Shown in pieces: positions 25,589 through 35,300 of a DNA stretch of 64,000 nucleotides. The notes below the pieces were generated by a model that was not told the DNA's origin, did no database searches, and was given only the letters and a program-made list of their open reading frames with translations. Source of the DNA: Leptospira perdikensis (lineage in GTDB: Bacteria; Spirochaetota; Leptospiria; Leptospirales; Leptospiraceae). Within the stretch, counting starts at the first letter, position 1. The number at the start of each line of letters is the position of its first letter. The position numbers and the translations under genes were made by a program. The stretch covers positions 310,001-374,000 of the forward strand of contig NZ_RQGA01000003.1 of the NCBI RefSeq assembly GCF_004769575.1, written 5' to 3'.

Positions 25589-27595
25589 TTACGGTAAAGG
25601 GATTCCTTCTTTTTTGAGAAGGCTCAGAAACTCCGTTTCGGAAACAAGTTTCACACCGAGTTCGGTTGCTTTCTCTAATTTGGAACCAGCACCTGGGCCA
25701 TAGAGAAGGTGGGTGGTTTTAGAGGAAACACCGGATACTTTTTTGCCACCATGTTTGGTGATGAGATCCATGGCAATGTCCCGGGGTTGGAAATTTTCAA
25801 AACTTCCAGTTACACACCAGCTTTGACCCACAAACGGTTGTATGTCGCTTTTTTCGGTTTCGTCGGCTTGGAATTTTAAGCCAAGTTTTATCAGGGTCTT
25901 TACTTGTTTGAGAGTTTCTTTATCAGCCAGATGAGCAAGTAAGGCTTCGATGGTTCTCGGCCCGATTCCATGAATGGAGGTCAGTTCCTCGTTTGCATTT
26001 TTGGATTTAGAGAGTGTGACTAGTTTTTCCCAAGAGTCAAAACCATGTTCGATAAGAATTTCTGTGACTTTGGGTCCAACTTCGTTTAGTCCTATGGAAG
26101 GTAAGGTGAAACGGAAATCTTTTTCTTTTGATTTTTCTATAGCATCAAAAATGATTTTTACGGATTTTTCTGCAAAACCATCTAACTCAAGTATTTCGGC
26201 TTTGTATTTTTCTAATGTATAGAGGTCGGGAATATCTTTGACCCAACTTTTTTCAAAAAAGATCTGAATTTGTTTTTCCCCTAAACCTTCGATGTCCATT
26301 TGTTTTTTGGAACAAAAGAAAATCAGTTGGTTAAGTTTTCGTTCGGGACAATTCCGATTGGTGCAGAAAAAATCAACAGAGTCGTCTACTTTTGTTAATT
26401 TTGTTTTGCAAGCTGGGCATACCTTGGGTAATACAAATACAGATTTTGGAGGGACAGTTACTTTTTCGACCGCAGGAATGATTTCCCCTCGTTTGGAGAT
26501 TAATACTTTTGCACCAATTCCCGCACCCAGTTGGTTTATATAGTCTTGATTATGTAAGGTGGCGTAAGTGACAGTAGTTCCTGCAAGTGAGATTGGTGTC
26601 ACTTTGGCTCTCGGTGTGATTTTTCCTGTTCTTCCAATGGCAAAATCAATTTCTTCGATGGTCGTTTCTTTGAGTAAAGCATCAAATTTAAAGGCTCGGG
26701 CCCAACGAGGAGAGTGACTTGTTTCTCCCAAATTCTCGCGAAGATTTAGGTCATCAAGTTTGATCACAAGTCCATCTACTGGAAATGGCATTTTGTCTTT
26801 TTTCTTGCGGAAGGATTCAATTTCTTTTATGAGATTTTTTCCTTTGATGATTGATGTATCGGGTGCAAGTGGAAACTTTTCTTTTTTTAGTAGAGTTAAG
26901 ATGTCTTTATGTAGGTTGATTCCTTTGCGAGATGAGGAAAAATACACATCATAAACATAAATTTTTAACGGACGTTTGGCGACATCTGCCGGATCTTTTT
27001 GTTTGATTGATCCTGCAGCTAAATTCCTTGGGTTTGCAAACTTTCCTCCGTATTCCTCGTTGAATTCTTCGAAGTCAGCAAATGTCATAAAAATTTCACC
27101 ACGAACGGTGAGATTTAAAGGTTCCGATAGATTCTGTGGGATGGATTCAATCGTTTTTACATTATCGGTAACAATGTCACCAATGCCACCAGAGCCCCTT
27201 GTCACACAGTGGACAAGTTTTCCGTTTTCATAGTATAACAAGATGGAGGCGCCATCAATTTTCCATTCCAAGGAATAAAGTTCTTCGATTCCCGTTTTTT
27301 CTAACCATTCGGAGAGTTCCGTTTCATTATATGTATTTTCTAAAGATAAAACAGGAACTTTATGTTTAAATTTGCTAAATTGGGGAGAGAGATCGGAACC
27401 TACTTTTAAAGTAGGAGATGAATCATCAACTAAATCGGGATTAGAGGTTTCAAGAGACTGTAATTCTTTGACTAAAAGATCAAACTCTTTGTCTGAAATT
27501 TTAGGTGTATTGTCTTTATAGTAAAGGTCGTTGTGTTTTTGAATCTCTTTCCGAAGTTCAGTGATTCGTTTGGCAGGACTTTCTTTCTTAGGCAA
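25589..27595 (-). CDS. ligA: NAD-dependent DNA ligase, TTG start
   Basis: LigA seals nicks in replication and repair using NAD. The 668 residues carry an Ia domain (HNDLYYKDNTPKISDKEFD), the nucleotidyltransferase lysine motif EWKIDGAS, FANPRNLAAGSIKQ, PVDGLVIKLDD, the OB-fold entry FKFDALLKETT, a four-Cys zinc finger (CPACKTKL...CTNRNCPERK), HhH repeats and a C-terminal BRCT domain. Small departures are TRGSGGIGD where TRGDGxxGE is usual and F for the usual Tyr in SDKEFD. The start is TTG, directly after the TGA of the M23 gene, with AGGGG upstream. Confidence 0.95.
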   Translation of the reverse strand: MPKKESPAKRITELRKEIQKHNDLYYKDNTPKISDKEFDLLVKELQSLETSNPDLVDDSSPTLKVGSDLSPQFSKFKHKVPVLSLENTYNETELSEWLEKTGIEELYSLEWKIDGASILLYYENGKLVHCVTRGSGGIGDIVTDNVKTIESIPQNLSEPLNLTVRGEIFMTFADFEEFNEEYGGKFANPRNLAAGSIKQKDPADVAKRPLKIYVYDVYFSSSRKGINLHKDILTLLKKEKFPLAPDTSIIKGKNLIKEIESFRKKKDKMPFPVDGLVIKLDDLNLRENLGETSHSPRWARAFKFDALLKETTIEEIDFAIGRTGKITPRAKVTPISLAGTTVTYATLHNQDYINQLGAGIGAKVLISKRGEIIPAVEKVTVPPKSVFVLPKVCPACKTKLTKVDDSVDFFCTNRNCPERKLNQLIFFCSKKQMDIEGLGEKQIQIFFEKSWVKDIPDLYTLEKYKAEILELDGFAEKSVKIIFDAIEKSKEKDFRFTLPSIGLNEVGPKVTEILIEHGFDSWEKLVTLSKSKNANEELTSIHGIGPRTIEALLAHLADKETLKQVKTLIKLGLKFQADETEKSDIQPFVGQSWCVTGSFENFQPRDIAMDLITKHGGKKVSGVSSKTTHLLYGPGAGSKLEKATELGVKLVSETEFLSLLKKEGIPLP

Positions 27596-28609
27596 TCAGT
27601 AAACCCCTGCTTGCATGTATTGTTCTGGATCTGTTTTTCCTTCTTCGGAAATAAAAATTTCATAATGTAGGTGAGGGCCTGTTACATTTCCTGTAGCACC
27701 CACCTCAGCGATTTGTTCACCGGCTTTCACTTCTTGTCCGTTCCTTACGTAAATCCTTGAACAGTGACCGTATAATGTGCTAAAACCGAAGTCATGTTGG
27801 ATGATGACGTGGTGACCATATCCCACATTGGAGTAAGTAACACGAACCACACGCCCTGGTGCCGAAGCATAAATGGGAGTTCCGGTTGCATTTGCCATAT
27901 CCAAACCGTCATGGTACTCCCAATAACCAGTGGTAGGTGACTTTCTCATTCCAAAGGGTGAAGTTAAATTGTAGGAATACATAGGATTAAAAAGAGGAGA
28001 CTTGGATAATATGTCTGAACGTTGGTATAAAAACTGATAGTTTGCTTCCACCAAACGTTGGTAATTGTCCATTCGGTGTTTCAATTGGCGGAGATCATAA
28101 ATTTCGCTTAAGTACTTTCTACCCACATCTAATTGTTTGTCTTCTTTTTCTTCTTTTTGGAGTGATTCTATCGCAGCAGTTTCGATATAATCCTCGGCAG
28201 GAATTTTTAAAAGTTCATCATCTTGTCCATCTATCAGAGTAAAGAGTTCCAACATACTTTCATTTAGTTTGGAATACTCTTCTTTCATTTCTTCTAATTG
28301 GTTGGCATGTGTGATATAAGTATCAAAGTAAGTTCCGTAAATTTTTGAGAGTTGATTGATTTGGGTTTGGGTACTACTAGAACCAACAATGCCAAAGATG
28401 GCAAGACTGAGGAGACCGACAGTCAGCCCTAAAAAAAATAGAATGGTAAAATGAGAAATTTGGAAGTGGAAAGAACTATCGTATCCATGAGGAATGACAA
28501 GAATGGTCATCCGTTGGTGACCTTTTTCTTTCACCTTATCAATCTGTTTCTTGATTTTCGGATTGTCCTGTGAAAAAACAGACCTAATCTCTTTAATTTT
28601 TTTCTTCAT
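27596..28609 (-). CDS. M23 metalloendopeptidase, membrane-anchored
   Basis: The 337 residues have a cytosolic N-terminus, one membrane helix (about 60-82), a coiled-coil periplasmic stretch (about 90-200) and a C-terminal LytM/M23 domain. The zinc motifs YHDGLDMA (HxxxD) and PHLHYEIF (HxH) are complete. The domain cleaves peptide cross-links in murein or regulates amidases. It ends directly before ligA (TGATTG). Its ATG shares two bases with the ATG of the divergent SanA-like gene. Confidence 0.92.
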   Translation of the reverse strand: MKKKIKEIRSVFSQDNPKIKKQIDKVKEKGHQRMTILVIPHGYDSSFHFQISHFTILFFLGLTVGLLSLAIFGIVGSSSTQTQINQLSKIYGTYFDTYITHANQLEEMKEEYSKLNESMLELFTLIDGQDDELLKIPAEDYIETAAIESLQKEEKEDKQLDVGRKYLSEIYDLRQLKHRMDNYQRLVEANYQFLYQRSDILSKSPLFNPMYSYNLTSPFGMRKSPTTGYWEYHDGLDMANATGTPIYASAPGRVVRVTYSNVGYGHHVIIQHDFGFSTLYGHCSRIYVRNGQEVKAGEQIAEVGATGNVTGPHLHYEIFISEEGKTDPEQYMQAGVY

Positions 28610-29345
28610 GACGAACCGCGTGACCTACATAAATATAACGCTCCGATTCCTCTCAAGGGTCAAGTGGAAATCCCTATTTCTTGGGATTGTCCTTGTTTTC
28701 GGATTCTTGAGTTTTGTCGCATTGGCAACGAATTTGCGATTTTGGTATGTATATGAAACCTCAATCCACTCCCACCAACCGACGGAAATCCCTGAAGCGG
28801 AAGTGGCAATTGTTCCTGGTGCTGCTGTGTATGGCAAAACTCCTTCTCCCATTCTAATGGATCGATTGGCATGTGGTTTGGATTTGTATAATGCAAAACG
28901 TGTTAAAAAAATCCTACTGTCGGGTGACAATGGAAAGTCTGATTACAACGAACTTCGGCCCATGTTGGAATTTATGTTAAACCACAAAGTAAAACCTGAA
29001 GATATCTTTGTAGATCATGCCGGTTTTCGAACTTTAGACACTCTCATCAGGGCCAAAGAAGTTTTCCTTGTAAAAAAAGCAATCTTCGTGAGCCAATCTT
29101 TCTTTTTACCTCGGGCTATTTATTTGGGAAGGGAACTAGAACTCGAGTTATACGGTTATGAATGTAATTTAAGAACTTATAAAAAAGAAACCTACTATTC
29201 CTTCCGAGAGTTTTCAGCAAGAGTCCTTGCTTGGTGGGACATTCAATGGGACACTCCACCTAAATATTTAGGTAAACCGTATCCGATTGAAGGGAGTGGT
29301 ATTTCTACTTGGAAAGGTTCCATCCCTATTTCTGCACATAAGTAA
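28608..29345 (+). CDS. SanA/YdcF-family (DUF218) membrane protein
   Basis: The 245 residues have one N-terminal membrane helix (about 17-40) and a DUF218 domain: VAIVPGAAVYGKTPSPILMDR, KKILLSGDNGKSDYNE, and a FRTLDTLIRAKEVF then VSQSFFLPRAIYLGRELEL core. E. coli SanA of this family affects envelope permeability at high temperature; the reaction is unknown. ATG 28608 is chosen because translation from an upstream in-frame codon would run into the M23 gene. No good ribosome site is seen, so the start is uncertain. Confidence 0.85.
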   Translation: MTNRVTYINITLRFLSRVKWKSLFLGIVLVFGFLSFVALATNLRFWYVYETSIHSHQPTEIPEAEVAIVPGAAVYGKTPSPILMDRLACGLDLYNAKRVKKILLSGDNGKSDYNELRPMLEFMLNHKVKPEDIFVDHAGFRTLDTLIRAKEVFLVKKAIFVSQSFFLPRAIYLGRELELELYGYECNLRTYKKETYYSFREFSARVLAWWDIQWDTPPKYLGKPYPIEGSGISTWKGSIPISAHK

Positions 29346-29457
29346 GGTTATATTTAATAGAACTGTATTAGAAAAACTCCGATTGTAAAACTTTGGTTTT
29401 TGTAATCATTCTAAGCTATGTCTCTAACTTTTATCTTTGAATCAAGGGGATTATTTA

Positions 29458-29485
29458 TTTACATTCAGATTCCTTGTGTTAGTAT
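29458..29485 (+). promoter_or_regulatory. Promoter predicted to give a leaderless transcript
   Basis: TTTACA (29458-29463) and TAGTAT (29480-29485) are 16 bp apart. The -10 ends 6 nt before the ATG at 29492, so transcription would begin at or next to the start codon. The intervening bases are a T-run with no ribosome site. Confidence 0.4.
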
Positions 29486-29491
29486 TTTTTT

Positions 29492-30214
29492 ATGAGAATA
29501 CAAATTGTTTTGTTTGTAAGTCTTTTATCTTTTTCCACAGTCTTCGCACAATCGATTCCCCTTCTTCAACAAAACAACAAACCTCTGGTCACAAAAGAAT
29601 CACTGAAAAAAAGAAGAAACCTTTTGGAATGGCACCAAATTGCTGGGTTAACCACTTTAGCACTTTGGCTTGCGACTAACTTAGAAGGGGATAAGGCGTC
29701 TGAAACTTTGTATAGAAAATCAGACCAGTATGCACAGGGTTTATTACTCGCAAATCCACAATATGCAACGAATGACCCAATCTATTTGGTTGCATTAGGT
29801 TCGTTAAATCGACATAGCATTGCCGCCGATTATTTTCTATTAAAGGATCCAACCAATAATGCGGGTTTGTATTTGGCATTAAAAGCAAATGAGGAATGGG
29901 AAACCAAACACTCTGCAGCAATGCATAAAAATTTAGCGATGGCGACGTTCAGTATGTATGCGATTACTGCAAGTCTTGCCTTTTTTTCTCCGTCTAAAAT
30001 AGAATCAGAAACCGAAGATGATGGGCCAAGAATTTATAGTCCGATTTTTGCGCATAAAGCAATGATACCCATTCATTTAGCATCTATGCTTTTATTGCCT
30101 GGGTTAGGTGCTAGAATTGAAAAAGAGGGTCCGAGGGCAGCTCACCAAATGGAACAAGTGGGTTGGACTGGATTTGGTGCTATGTCCATTGCATTACTCG
30201 TCATTACATTTTAA
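29492..30214 (+). CDS. Exported four-helix protein, possibly b-type-heme (b561-like)
   Basis: The 240 residues have a signal peptide (cleavage near VFAQS) and then about four hydrophobic helices. Histidines sit at helix starts: LLEWHQIAG, AAMHKNLAMATFSMYAITAS and AHKAMIPIHLASMLLLP. This spacing is reminiscent of cytochrome b561-type heme helices, but I do not recognise a family with certainty. It is followed 22 bp downstream by a YceI gene; E. coli has a b561 gene (yceJ) next to yceI, which supports the guess. Confidence 0.6.
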   Translation: MRIQIVLFVSLLSFSTVFAQSIPLLQQNNKPLVTKESLKKRRNLLEWHQIAGLTTLALWLATNLEGDKASETLYRKSDQYAQGLLLANPQYATNDPIYLVALGSLNRHSIAADYFLLKDPTNNAGLYLALKANEEWETKHSAAMHKNLAMATFSMYAITASLAFFSPSKIESETEDDGPRIYSPIFAHKAMIPIHLASMLLLPGLGARIEKEGPRAAHQMEQVGWTGFGAMSIALLVITF

Positions 30215-30236
30215 TTTTAAGGATAGGATTGATTTG

Positions 30237-30782
30237 ATGAATAAGATAATTTTTTGTTTTGTGTTTTTGTTCTTCGGAGCGAATGTTTTTGCTGCAGAAG
30301 TTACAAAAAAGTATATAGAATTTTTTGTAGAACATACTACAAAAAATGTAACGGGTGTTTGTAATGAAATTCAAATGGAAACTCCCAATATCCAGGTTTC
30401 AGGAAATCATTACACTTTAAAATCTCCCTTTGAAATCAAAATTCCACTTTTGAAAATTGTTTCCGGGGATTCAAATCGTGATTCTCATATCCAAGAAATT
30501 TTAGGATATCCAGATTCACCAAACATTCTTGTCAAAATTGAATCGATAAAACCGGAAAAGGATCAGGCCTACACAATTAAAGGCAAGTTAGCCATTCATG
30601 GAAAAACAAAAGATTTTGCAACTGACGCTACAGTAAAACCAGAGAATCCCAATTCCATTCAAGTGGACGGATCCCTTGTTGTTACGTTTTCTGAATATGA
30701 ATTAGAAAATCCTTCTCTTCTTTTTATGAAAGCTAAAGATGAAATTCGGGTGAAGTATCATTTTCAGATTCAATTGAAGTAA
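30237..30782 (+). CDS. YceI-family periplasmic protein (second copy)
   Basis: From the ATG at 30237, which has AAGGATAGGA upstream, the product is 181 residues. It has a signal peptide (FFGANVFAAEV) and a YceI-like barrel: YIEFFVEHTTKNVTGVCNEI, a DSNRDSHIQEILGYP segment matching the family's R-D-x-H-L strand, and GKLAIHGKTKDF. The longer open frame upstream overlaps the previous gene and lacks a signal. It forms a pair with the four-helix protein before it. It is clearly different in sequence from the YceI gene at 20772. Confidence 0.85.
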   Translation: MNKIIFCFVFLFFGANVFAAEVTKKYIEFFVEHTTKNVTGVCNEIQMETPNIQVSGNHYTLKSPFEIKIPLLKIVSGDSNRDSHIQEILGYPDSPNILVKIESIKPEKDQAYTIKGKLAIHGKTKDFATDATVKPENPNSIQVDGSLVVTFSEYELENPSLLFMKAKDEIRVKYHFQIQLK

Positions 30783-30826
30783 AGGTGGGGAGAATCAACT
30801 AAAGAAAGAAGACAAAAATAGTTTCG

Positions 30827-31699
30827 TTAACTTCCTAACAGTTCAACCAAACGATTGTATTTTAAAATGATTCGTTTGGTCATTTCTTCCCCTTTTTTAT
30901 TGATATCGGGATGGTATTTTTTTAAGAGTTCTTTGAATTTCTTTTTTACGTCGGTGATGCCGGCACCTGGTTCTAAATCGAAAAACGCAAGTAAGTCTTT
31001 TACTTCATCAGAAACTGTTTTTACGATCTTCTTTTTTTTCTTTTTGGTTTCTCGGACTCGACCGTATAACTCGTAGTAGGTTCTGTCTCTGAATTCGCGA
31101 GTGATGTCTCGGAAGTTAAGAATTTTTGTAGGGATCAGACTTTTTAAATATTCGTATAAAAATTCTTCGGCTCCGTATTCAGGGTGGATTTCGAATTTTT
31201 CTAAAAATTGATGGATAGAACGTCTGACAAAAAAATCAATTTCAAATTTATCCATCAGATAGGAATCAACTGCATCATCGTAATCCACAGTGGCTGCTGT
31301 CAGAAGTAATAAAAGTTCACGGTCTAATTTATGATTGGCGATTGTTTTTTGGATCAGGGTTTTATACGATTCGCGAAGTTCATATAACGGACGTTCACTA
31401 AAAAAAATCCCGGCTCTTAAAAACTTTTCTGCGACTTCGTCTAATTCCAAACTCCAGGCGAGAAAATCAATGAGGAGATCTCCATCCACTTCATGGAATC
31501 CGCCGGAAAGTGTCATTTGTGGTTTTGATGCTTTGAATTGATAAATTTTGCGAAGGCATTCTTCCTTTCTGATTTCCAAAAGTTCAGAAAGTCGGTCGTA
31601 CGACAAAAACCATAACATGGACTCAGAAACGTTCTGGAGTTCAAAGATCACATCGTGGAGAATTTGTTTGGATTTTCTCGTTTCTACTCTTTGAACCAT
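30827..31699 (-). CDS. Protein with C-terminal J domain
   Basis: The 290 residues end in a J domain: FFDLEPGAGITDVKKKFKEL then YHPDINKKG with HPD at residues 263-265, the signal for stimulating a DnaK ATPase. The ~220-residue N-terminal part is helical, acidic and unrecognised. A Lys run (ETKKKKKKIVK) joins the two. DnaJ proper has the J domain at the N-terminus with a zinc region, so this is a specialised co-chaperone. It is divergent from the acyl-CoA dehydrogenase. Confidence 0.85.
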   Translation of the reverse strand: MVQRVETRKSKQILHDVIFELQNVSESMLWFLSYDRLSELLEIRKEECLRKIYQFKASKPQMTLSGGFHEVDGDLLIDFLAWSLELDEVAEKFLRAGIFFSERPLYELRESYKTLIQKTIANHKLDRELLLLLTAATVDYDDAVDSYLMDKFEIDFFVRRSIHQFLEKFEIHPEYGAEEFLYEYLKSLIPTKILNFRDITREFRDRTYYELYGRVRETKKKKKKIVKTVSDEVKDLLAFFDLEPGAGITDVKKKFKELLKKYHPDINKKGEEMTKRIILKYNRLVELLGS

Positions 31700-31780
31700 A
31701 CGGAATCGACTCTAGAACCAATTTCAAACCTGGGTGACTTTTTTGCTAGTGAATCCTATTCCTTTTTTTGAACTGGAAGA

Positions 31781-33496
31781 ATGAGCCACCATATTTCTGA
31801 ACATCCTTCCTTACAACCGTTCGATATTTCCGAATACAAGGGAGTTCGAGGTAAAAACTTTTACGAAATAGACCCCGCCTTACAAAGAGTGGTCCATCGG
31901 TATTCTGAATCTTTTGCTCCTGACCATAAAAAAGCAATGGAAGAACATATCCGAAAGTATGGGGAACTCGTTGGTGGGATTTTGGATGTCCTTACAGAAG
32001 AATGTCATAAAGAAGGAAAATACGGTGAAGTTGTTAAATTTGACAGAACCGGAAAACGAATCGATTTTATAAAATATTCTGAAGAACAAAAATTAGCACG
32101 TAAAATTTCTTATGATCACGGTGTTGTCAATTTAGACTTTCATCCCGAATGGAAATATGATTTTACACATATTCATCGTTATGCGCTTACCTATTTGATG
32201 AACATGAATGGGGAAGGTGGTGTTGCTTGCCCTTTGGCAATGACAGACGGAATCATCCTAGCATTAAAAAAAATTGGAACAGACGAACAAAAGAAAAAAT
32301 ACTTACCACTCGTTGCCGGTAAGGGAAGTTCTTCTCATTTTATGGCTGGGCAATATGTAACCGAAAGAGTAGGTGGAAGTAATGTTTCTGCCAATCGTAC
32401 CATTGCTAAAAAACTTCCAAACGGTAAATGGGAATTAACCGGTGAAAAATGGTTTTGTTCTAACCCTGGTGATCTTTGGGTGACAACGGCAAAGATGGAA
32501 GGAACAAATACTGTCGGTATGTTCCTTGTTCCGAGGATCAAAGAAAATGGAGAACTCAATGGGCATCATATCCTACGTAAAAAAGATATTATTGGATCTC
32601 GTGGAAAACTCACTGTAGAAATTATTTATGACAAAGTAGAGGCGGAAGAGTTTGGGCGTCCGGGTCATGGGCTTGTCAATCTTATCCGTTATATCATCAA
32701 AACCTCTCGTTTGCATGTGGGAATTGGTTCTAGTGGGAACGCAAGAAGGTCTGTGATGGAAGCTTCTGAGTATGCAAAGTTTAGAACCGCTTATGGGAAA
32801 AAGATTTTAGAATTTCCTTCTTTTACAAAGACCTTAGCAGAAATGCAAATTTTACAAACAGGAAATTGTTTTGTGAACTTTCGCTCGGCCAATCTCTCTG
32901 AGAAAGCTGATGATGCCGCAGAGATCACTGTACCTCTGATGAAATATAAATCGTCTTCCCAAGCAAGTTATATCACACAAAAAGCGATCTTAACTCTAGG
33001 TGGAAATGGAATCATTGGCGATTTTTCTCCACTCCCACGCCTTCATAACGATTCCATCATCAATGAAACTTGGGAAGGAACTCATCTCATCATTGCAGAC
33101 CATTGTTTGCATGCCTTACAAAAACCAAAAGTGTATACAGCCTTCCAGACTTTGTTAGATGAACTAACGAAAACTGCTGACAACCATCCTGAATTAAAAA
33201 ATGCATTCACTGTATTCCAAACCAAACGAAAAGAATTAGAAGATTGTATCAAAAATCAGTCTAAAGATTGGAAGGATATGAATCGTGTTTATATCGCTGA
33301 TGTAACTTACCAAGTGTTTTTACTCGCAGAATTTTTAGAGCAGGTGGTTTACGACATCACAAATAAACTCACAACAAAGTATCTTTATTTTGCCAATGGG
33401 TATGCTGAGATGGTGCGAGACGGATTGGAAGCTCCTAGACAAAAAGAAGGAGTTTTCTTTGATCCTAAAGCCATGGAGACTTTTCTTTCTTTTTAA
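31781..33496 (+). CDS. AidB-like acyl-CoA dehydrogenase
   Basis: The 571-residue flavoprotein resembles the AidB branch of acyl-CoA dehydrogenases. It has a long N-terminal extension, [20 protein letters not shown], the FAD region [20 protein letters not shown] and [12 protein letters not shown], and near the end [20 protein letters not shown] with the WEGT motif. A C-terminal helical domain of ~120 residues follows. AidB relatives have weak dehydrogenase activity and respond to alkylation stress. The AEC transporter starts 5 bp after its stop, so these genes and the next two are probably one operon. Confidence 0.88.
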   Translation: MSHHISEHPSLQPFDISEYKGVRGKNFYEIDPALQRVVHRYSESFAPDHKKAMEEHIRKYGELVGGILDVLTEECHKEGKYGEVVKFDRTGKRIDFIKYSEEQKLARKISYDHGVVNLDFHPEWKYDFTHIHRYALTYLMNMNGEGGVACPLAMTDGIILALKKIGTDEQKKKYLPLVAGKGSSSHFMAGQYVTERVGGSNVSANRTIAKKLPNGKWELTGEKWFCSNPGDLWVTTAKMEGTNTVGMFLVPRIKENGELNGHHILRKKDIIGSRGKLTVEIIYDKVEAEEFGRPGHGLVNLIRYIIKTSRLHVGIGSSGNARRSVMEASEYAKFRTAYGKKILEFPSFTKTLAEMQILQTGNCFVNFRSANLSEKADDAAEITVPLMKYKSSSQASYITQKAILTLGGNGIIGDFSPLPRLHNDSIINETWEGTHLIIADHCLHALQKPKVYTAFQTLLDELTKTADNHPELKNAFTVFQTKRKELEDCIKNQSKDWKDMNRVYIADVTYQVFLLAEFLEQVVYDITNKLTTKYLYFANGYAEMVRDGLEAPRQKEGVFFDPKAMETFLSF

Positions 33497-33501
33497 ATAG
33501 T

Positions 33502-34410
33502 ATGGAAAACTTTTTACTACTAGGAATTTGTTTTGGACTGGGGTTATTTTTTCGAAGGTTACCTCAGTTTCCAGAATCCACTCCTAAGGTGTTAAACGGG
33601 TTTATCCTTTTTATTTCTTTGCCTTCTCTTGTTTTGAATCATGTCCATGAATTAAAAGTGGATGCGACTTCCTTTTTACCTTCTTCCATGCCATGGTTTG
33701 TCTTTGGGATTGCCATTGTATTTTTTCTTGGATTGTACAAACTAAAGTTTTTAAAATTTCATACAGCCGTTTGTTTGGTGTTAACCGCTGGTTTTGGAAA
33801 TACATCTTTTGTTGGGTTTCCATTACTCGAAACTTACTTAGGCAAACAATCACTTGGGTATGGAATTTTGGCAGACCAACTGGGTACCTTTATGGTTTTA
33901 AGTTTTCCAGGAATCATTTTGGCTTCGATTGCTATGGATGGGAAGTGGGATTTTTCAACTCTCATCAAAAGGGTTATGGGTTTTGCACCCATCTATGCAT
34001 TGTTTGTTGCTATCATCACAAGGCAATTTGTTTACCCTGAGGCTCTCAAACTCGTTTTACTTCGTTTGGGTGATACTCTTACCCCACTTGCTCTAGTATC
34101 AGTAGGATTTATGTTGGATTTACGAACCATTGCAGGTCACGGAAGAGTTTTGGTATTAGGACTAGGATTTAAACTCATCCTCGCACCATTACTCGTGTAT
34201 TGGGTTTATTTTCCATTAAAAGAGGACTCTTTACTTTTCCAAACCATTGTTTTGGAATCGGCAATGGCTCCTATGGTCACTTCCACAGTCATCACAATTG
34301 AAAAAAATATTTCTCCCCATTTAGCAAGCCTTATGTTGGGAATTGGAATTCCTATTTCCTTTGGCACCACATACGTTCTCAACTTTTTGTTGAAAGGAAA
34401 CTATATTTGA
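33502..34410 (+). CDS. AEC (auxin efflux carrier) family transporter
   Basis: The 302 residues form about ten membrane helices in two halves, with the family's FGNTSFVGFPLLETYLG in helix 4 and an ESAMAPMVTSTVI segment in the second half. Bacterial members carry malate or other organic anions; the substrate is not predictable. It is followed by overlapping TTGA by the EamA gene. Confidence 0.87.
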   Translation: MENFLLLGICFGLGLFFRRLPQFPESTPKVLNGFILFISLPSLVLNHVHELKVDATSFLPSSMPWFVFGIAIVFFLGLYKLKFLKFHTAVCLVLTAGFGNTSFVGFPLLETYLGKQSLGYGILADQLGTFMVLSFPGIILASIAMDGKWDFSTLIKRVMGFAPIYALFVAIITRQFVYPEALKLVLLRLGDTLTPLALVSVGFMLDLRTIAGHGRVLVLGLGFKLILAPLLVYWVYFPLKEDSLLFQTIVLESAMAPMVTSTVITIEKNISPHLASLMLGIGIPISFGTTYVLNFLLKGNYI

Positions 34411-35300
34411 ACCTAAAATTTTTACTCTTACTTGTTCTCGCAATGGTCTCTTGGGGAATTTCTTGGCCCATCGGTAAAATGATCGCAGGTACGGTTCCTG
34501 TTTCTGTATTAGTGTTTTGGCGATTTCTTGCTACCTTCCTTTCTGTGATACCTCTTCTTCTTGTGATGAAAATTCCTTTTTTACTCAAAACAGGAAAGGA
34601 CTATTGGAATGTTCTTGTTGGAGGAATTATTTATACTTTTTACAATCAGTTCTTTTTTATGGGATTAAAAAACGGACTTCCAGGAGCCGGTGGAGTTCTT
34701 GTCACCACTCTCAATCCCATCGTTACTTTTTTTATCGTTGTACTGGTTCAGAAAAAACGAATTTCCAAACGCCAAGTGATTGGTTTGTTTTTTGGATTTA
34801 TTGGTGGGCTTGTGATTTTACAAGTATGGAAAATTAGTATCGATTATCTGTTGTTATCTGGTAACTTATTCTTTTTATTATGTTCTTTTGTTTGGGCGAT
34901 TCTTTCTCTCAACAGCCAATCAACTGGAAAATCAATGTCTCCTGTGACTTATAGTTTTTATGTATATGCAGTCGGATCCATCATAGAACTTTTATTTTGT
35001 TTTAATGATCCTAGTTTTTGGAAGGTATGGGATGAAGGGTTTTCCTTTTGGGCTTCTATCTTTTACTTAACAGTAATTTCGACAACCTTTGGAACTACAG
35101 TGTATTTTTATGCAGCAACTCGACTTGGATCCGAGATTGCCAGTAGTTTTATCTTCATTGTTCCTCTCTCTGCTTATTTAAGTAGTTATCTGATTTTGAA
35201 TGAAGTGGTACAAATCCCTGTAATCATTGGAGGTTCGCTAGCTATCCTCGCAGTGTATTTAATCAATTCGAAACAAAAAACAAAGGAACCAAACCTTTGA
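34407..35300 (+). CDS. DMT-superfamily EamA transporter, TTG start
   Basis: The 297 residues contain ten membrane helices as two EamA repeats, with WGISWPIGKMIAG and FWRFLATFLSVIPLL in the first repeat and FGTTVYFYAATRLGSEIASS in the second. The start is TTG 34407, overlapping the AEC stop as TTGA, with AAAGGAAA upstream. These transporters export metabolites such as amino acids; the substrate is unknown. Coupled starts tie it to its neighbours. Confidence 0.87.
   Translation: MNLKFLLLLVLAMVSWGISWPIGKMIAGTVPVSVLVFWRFLATFLSVIPLLLVMKIPFLLKTGKDYWNVLVGGIIYTFYNQFFFMGLKNGLPGAGGVLVTTLNPIVTFFIVVLVQKKRISKRQVIGLFFGFIGGLVILQVWKISIDYLLLSGNLFFLLCSFVWAILSLNSQSTGKSMSPVTYSFYVYAVGSIIELLFCFNDPSFWKVWDEGFSFWASIFYLTVISTTFGTTVYFYAATRLGSEIASSFIFIVPLSAYLSSYLILNEVVQIPVIIGGSLAILAVYLINSKQKTKEPNL

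Noticed and set aside
28551..28607. N-terminal extension of the SanA-like gene
   Set aside because: It runs antisense through the start of the M23 gene and adds no family sequence.
30108..30236. N-terminal extension of the second YceI gene
   Set aside because: It overlaps the preceding gene and removes the signal peptide; ATG 30237 has a good ribosome site.
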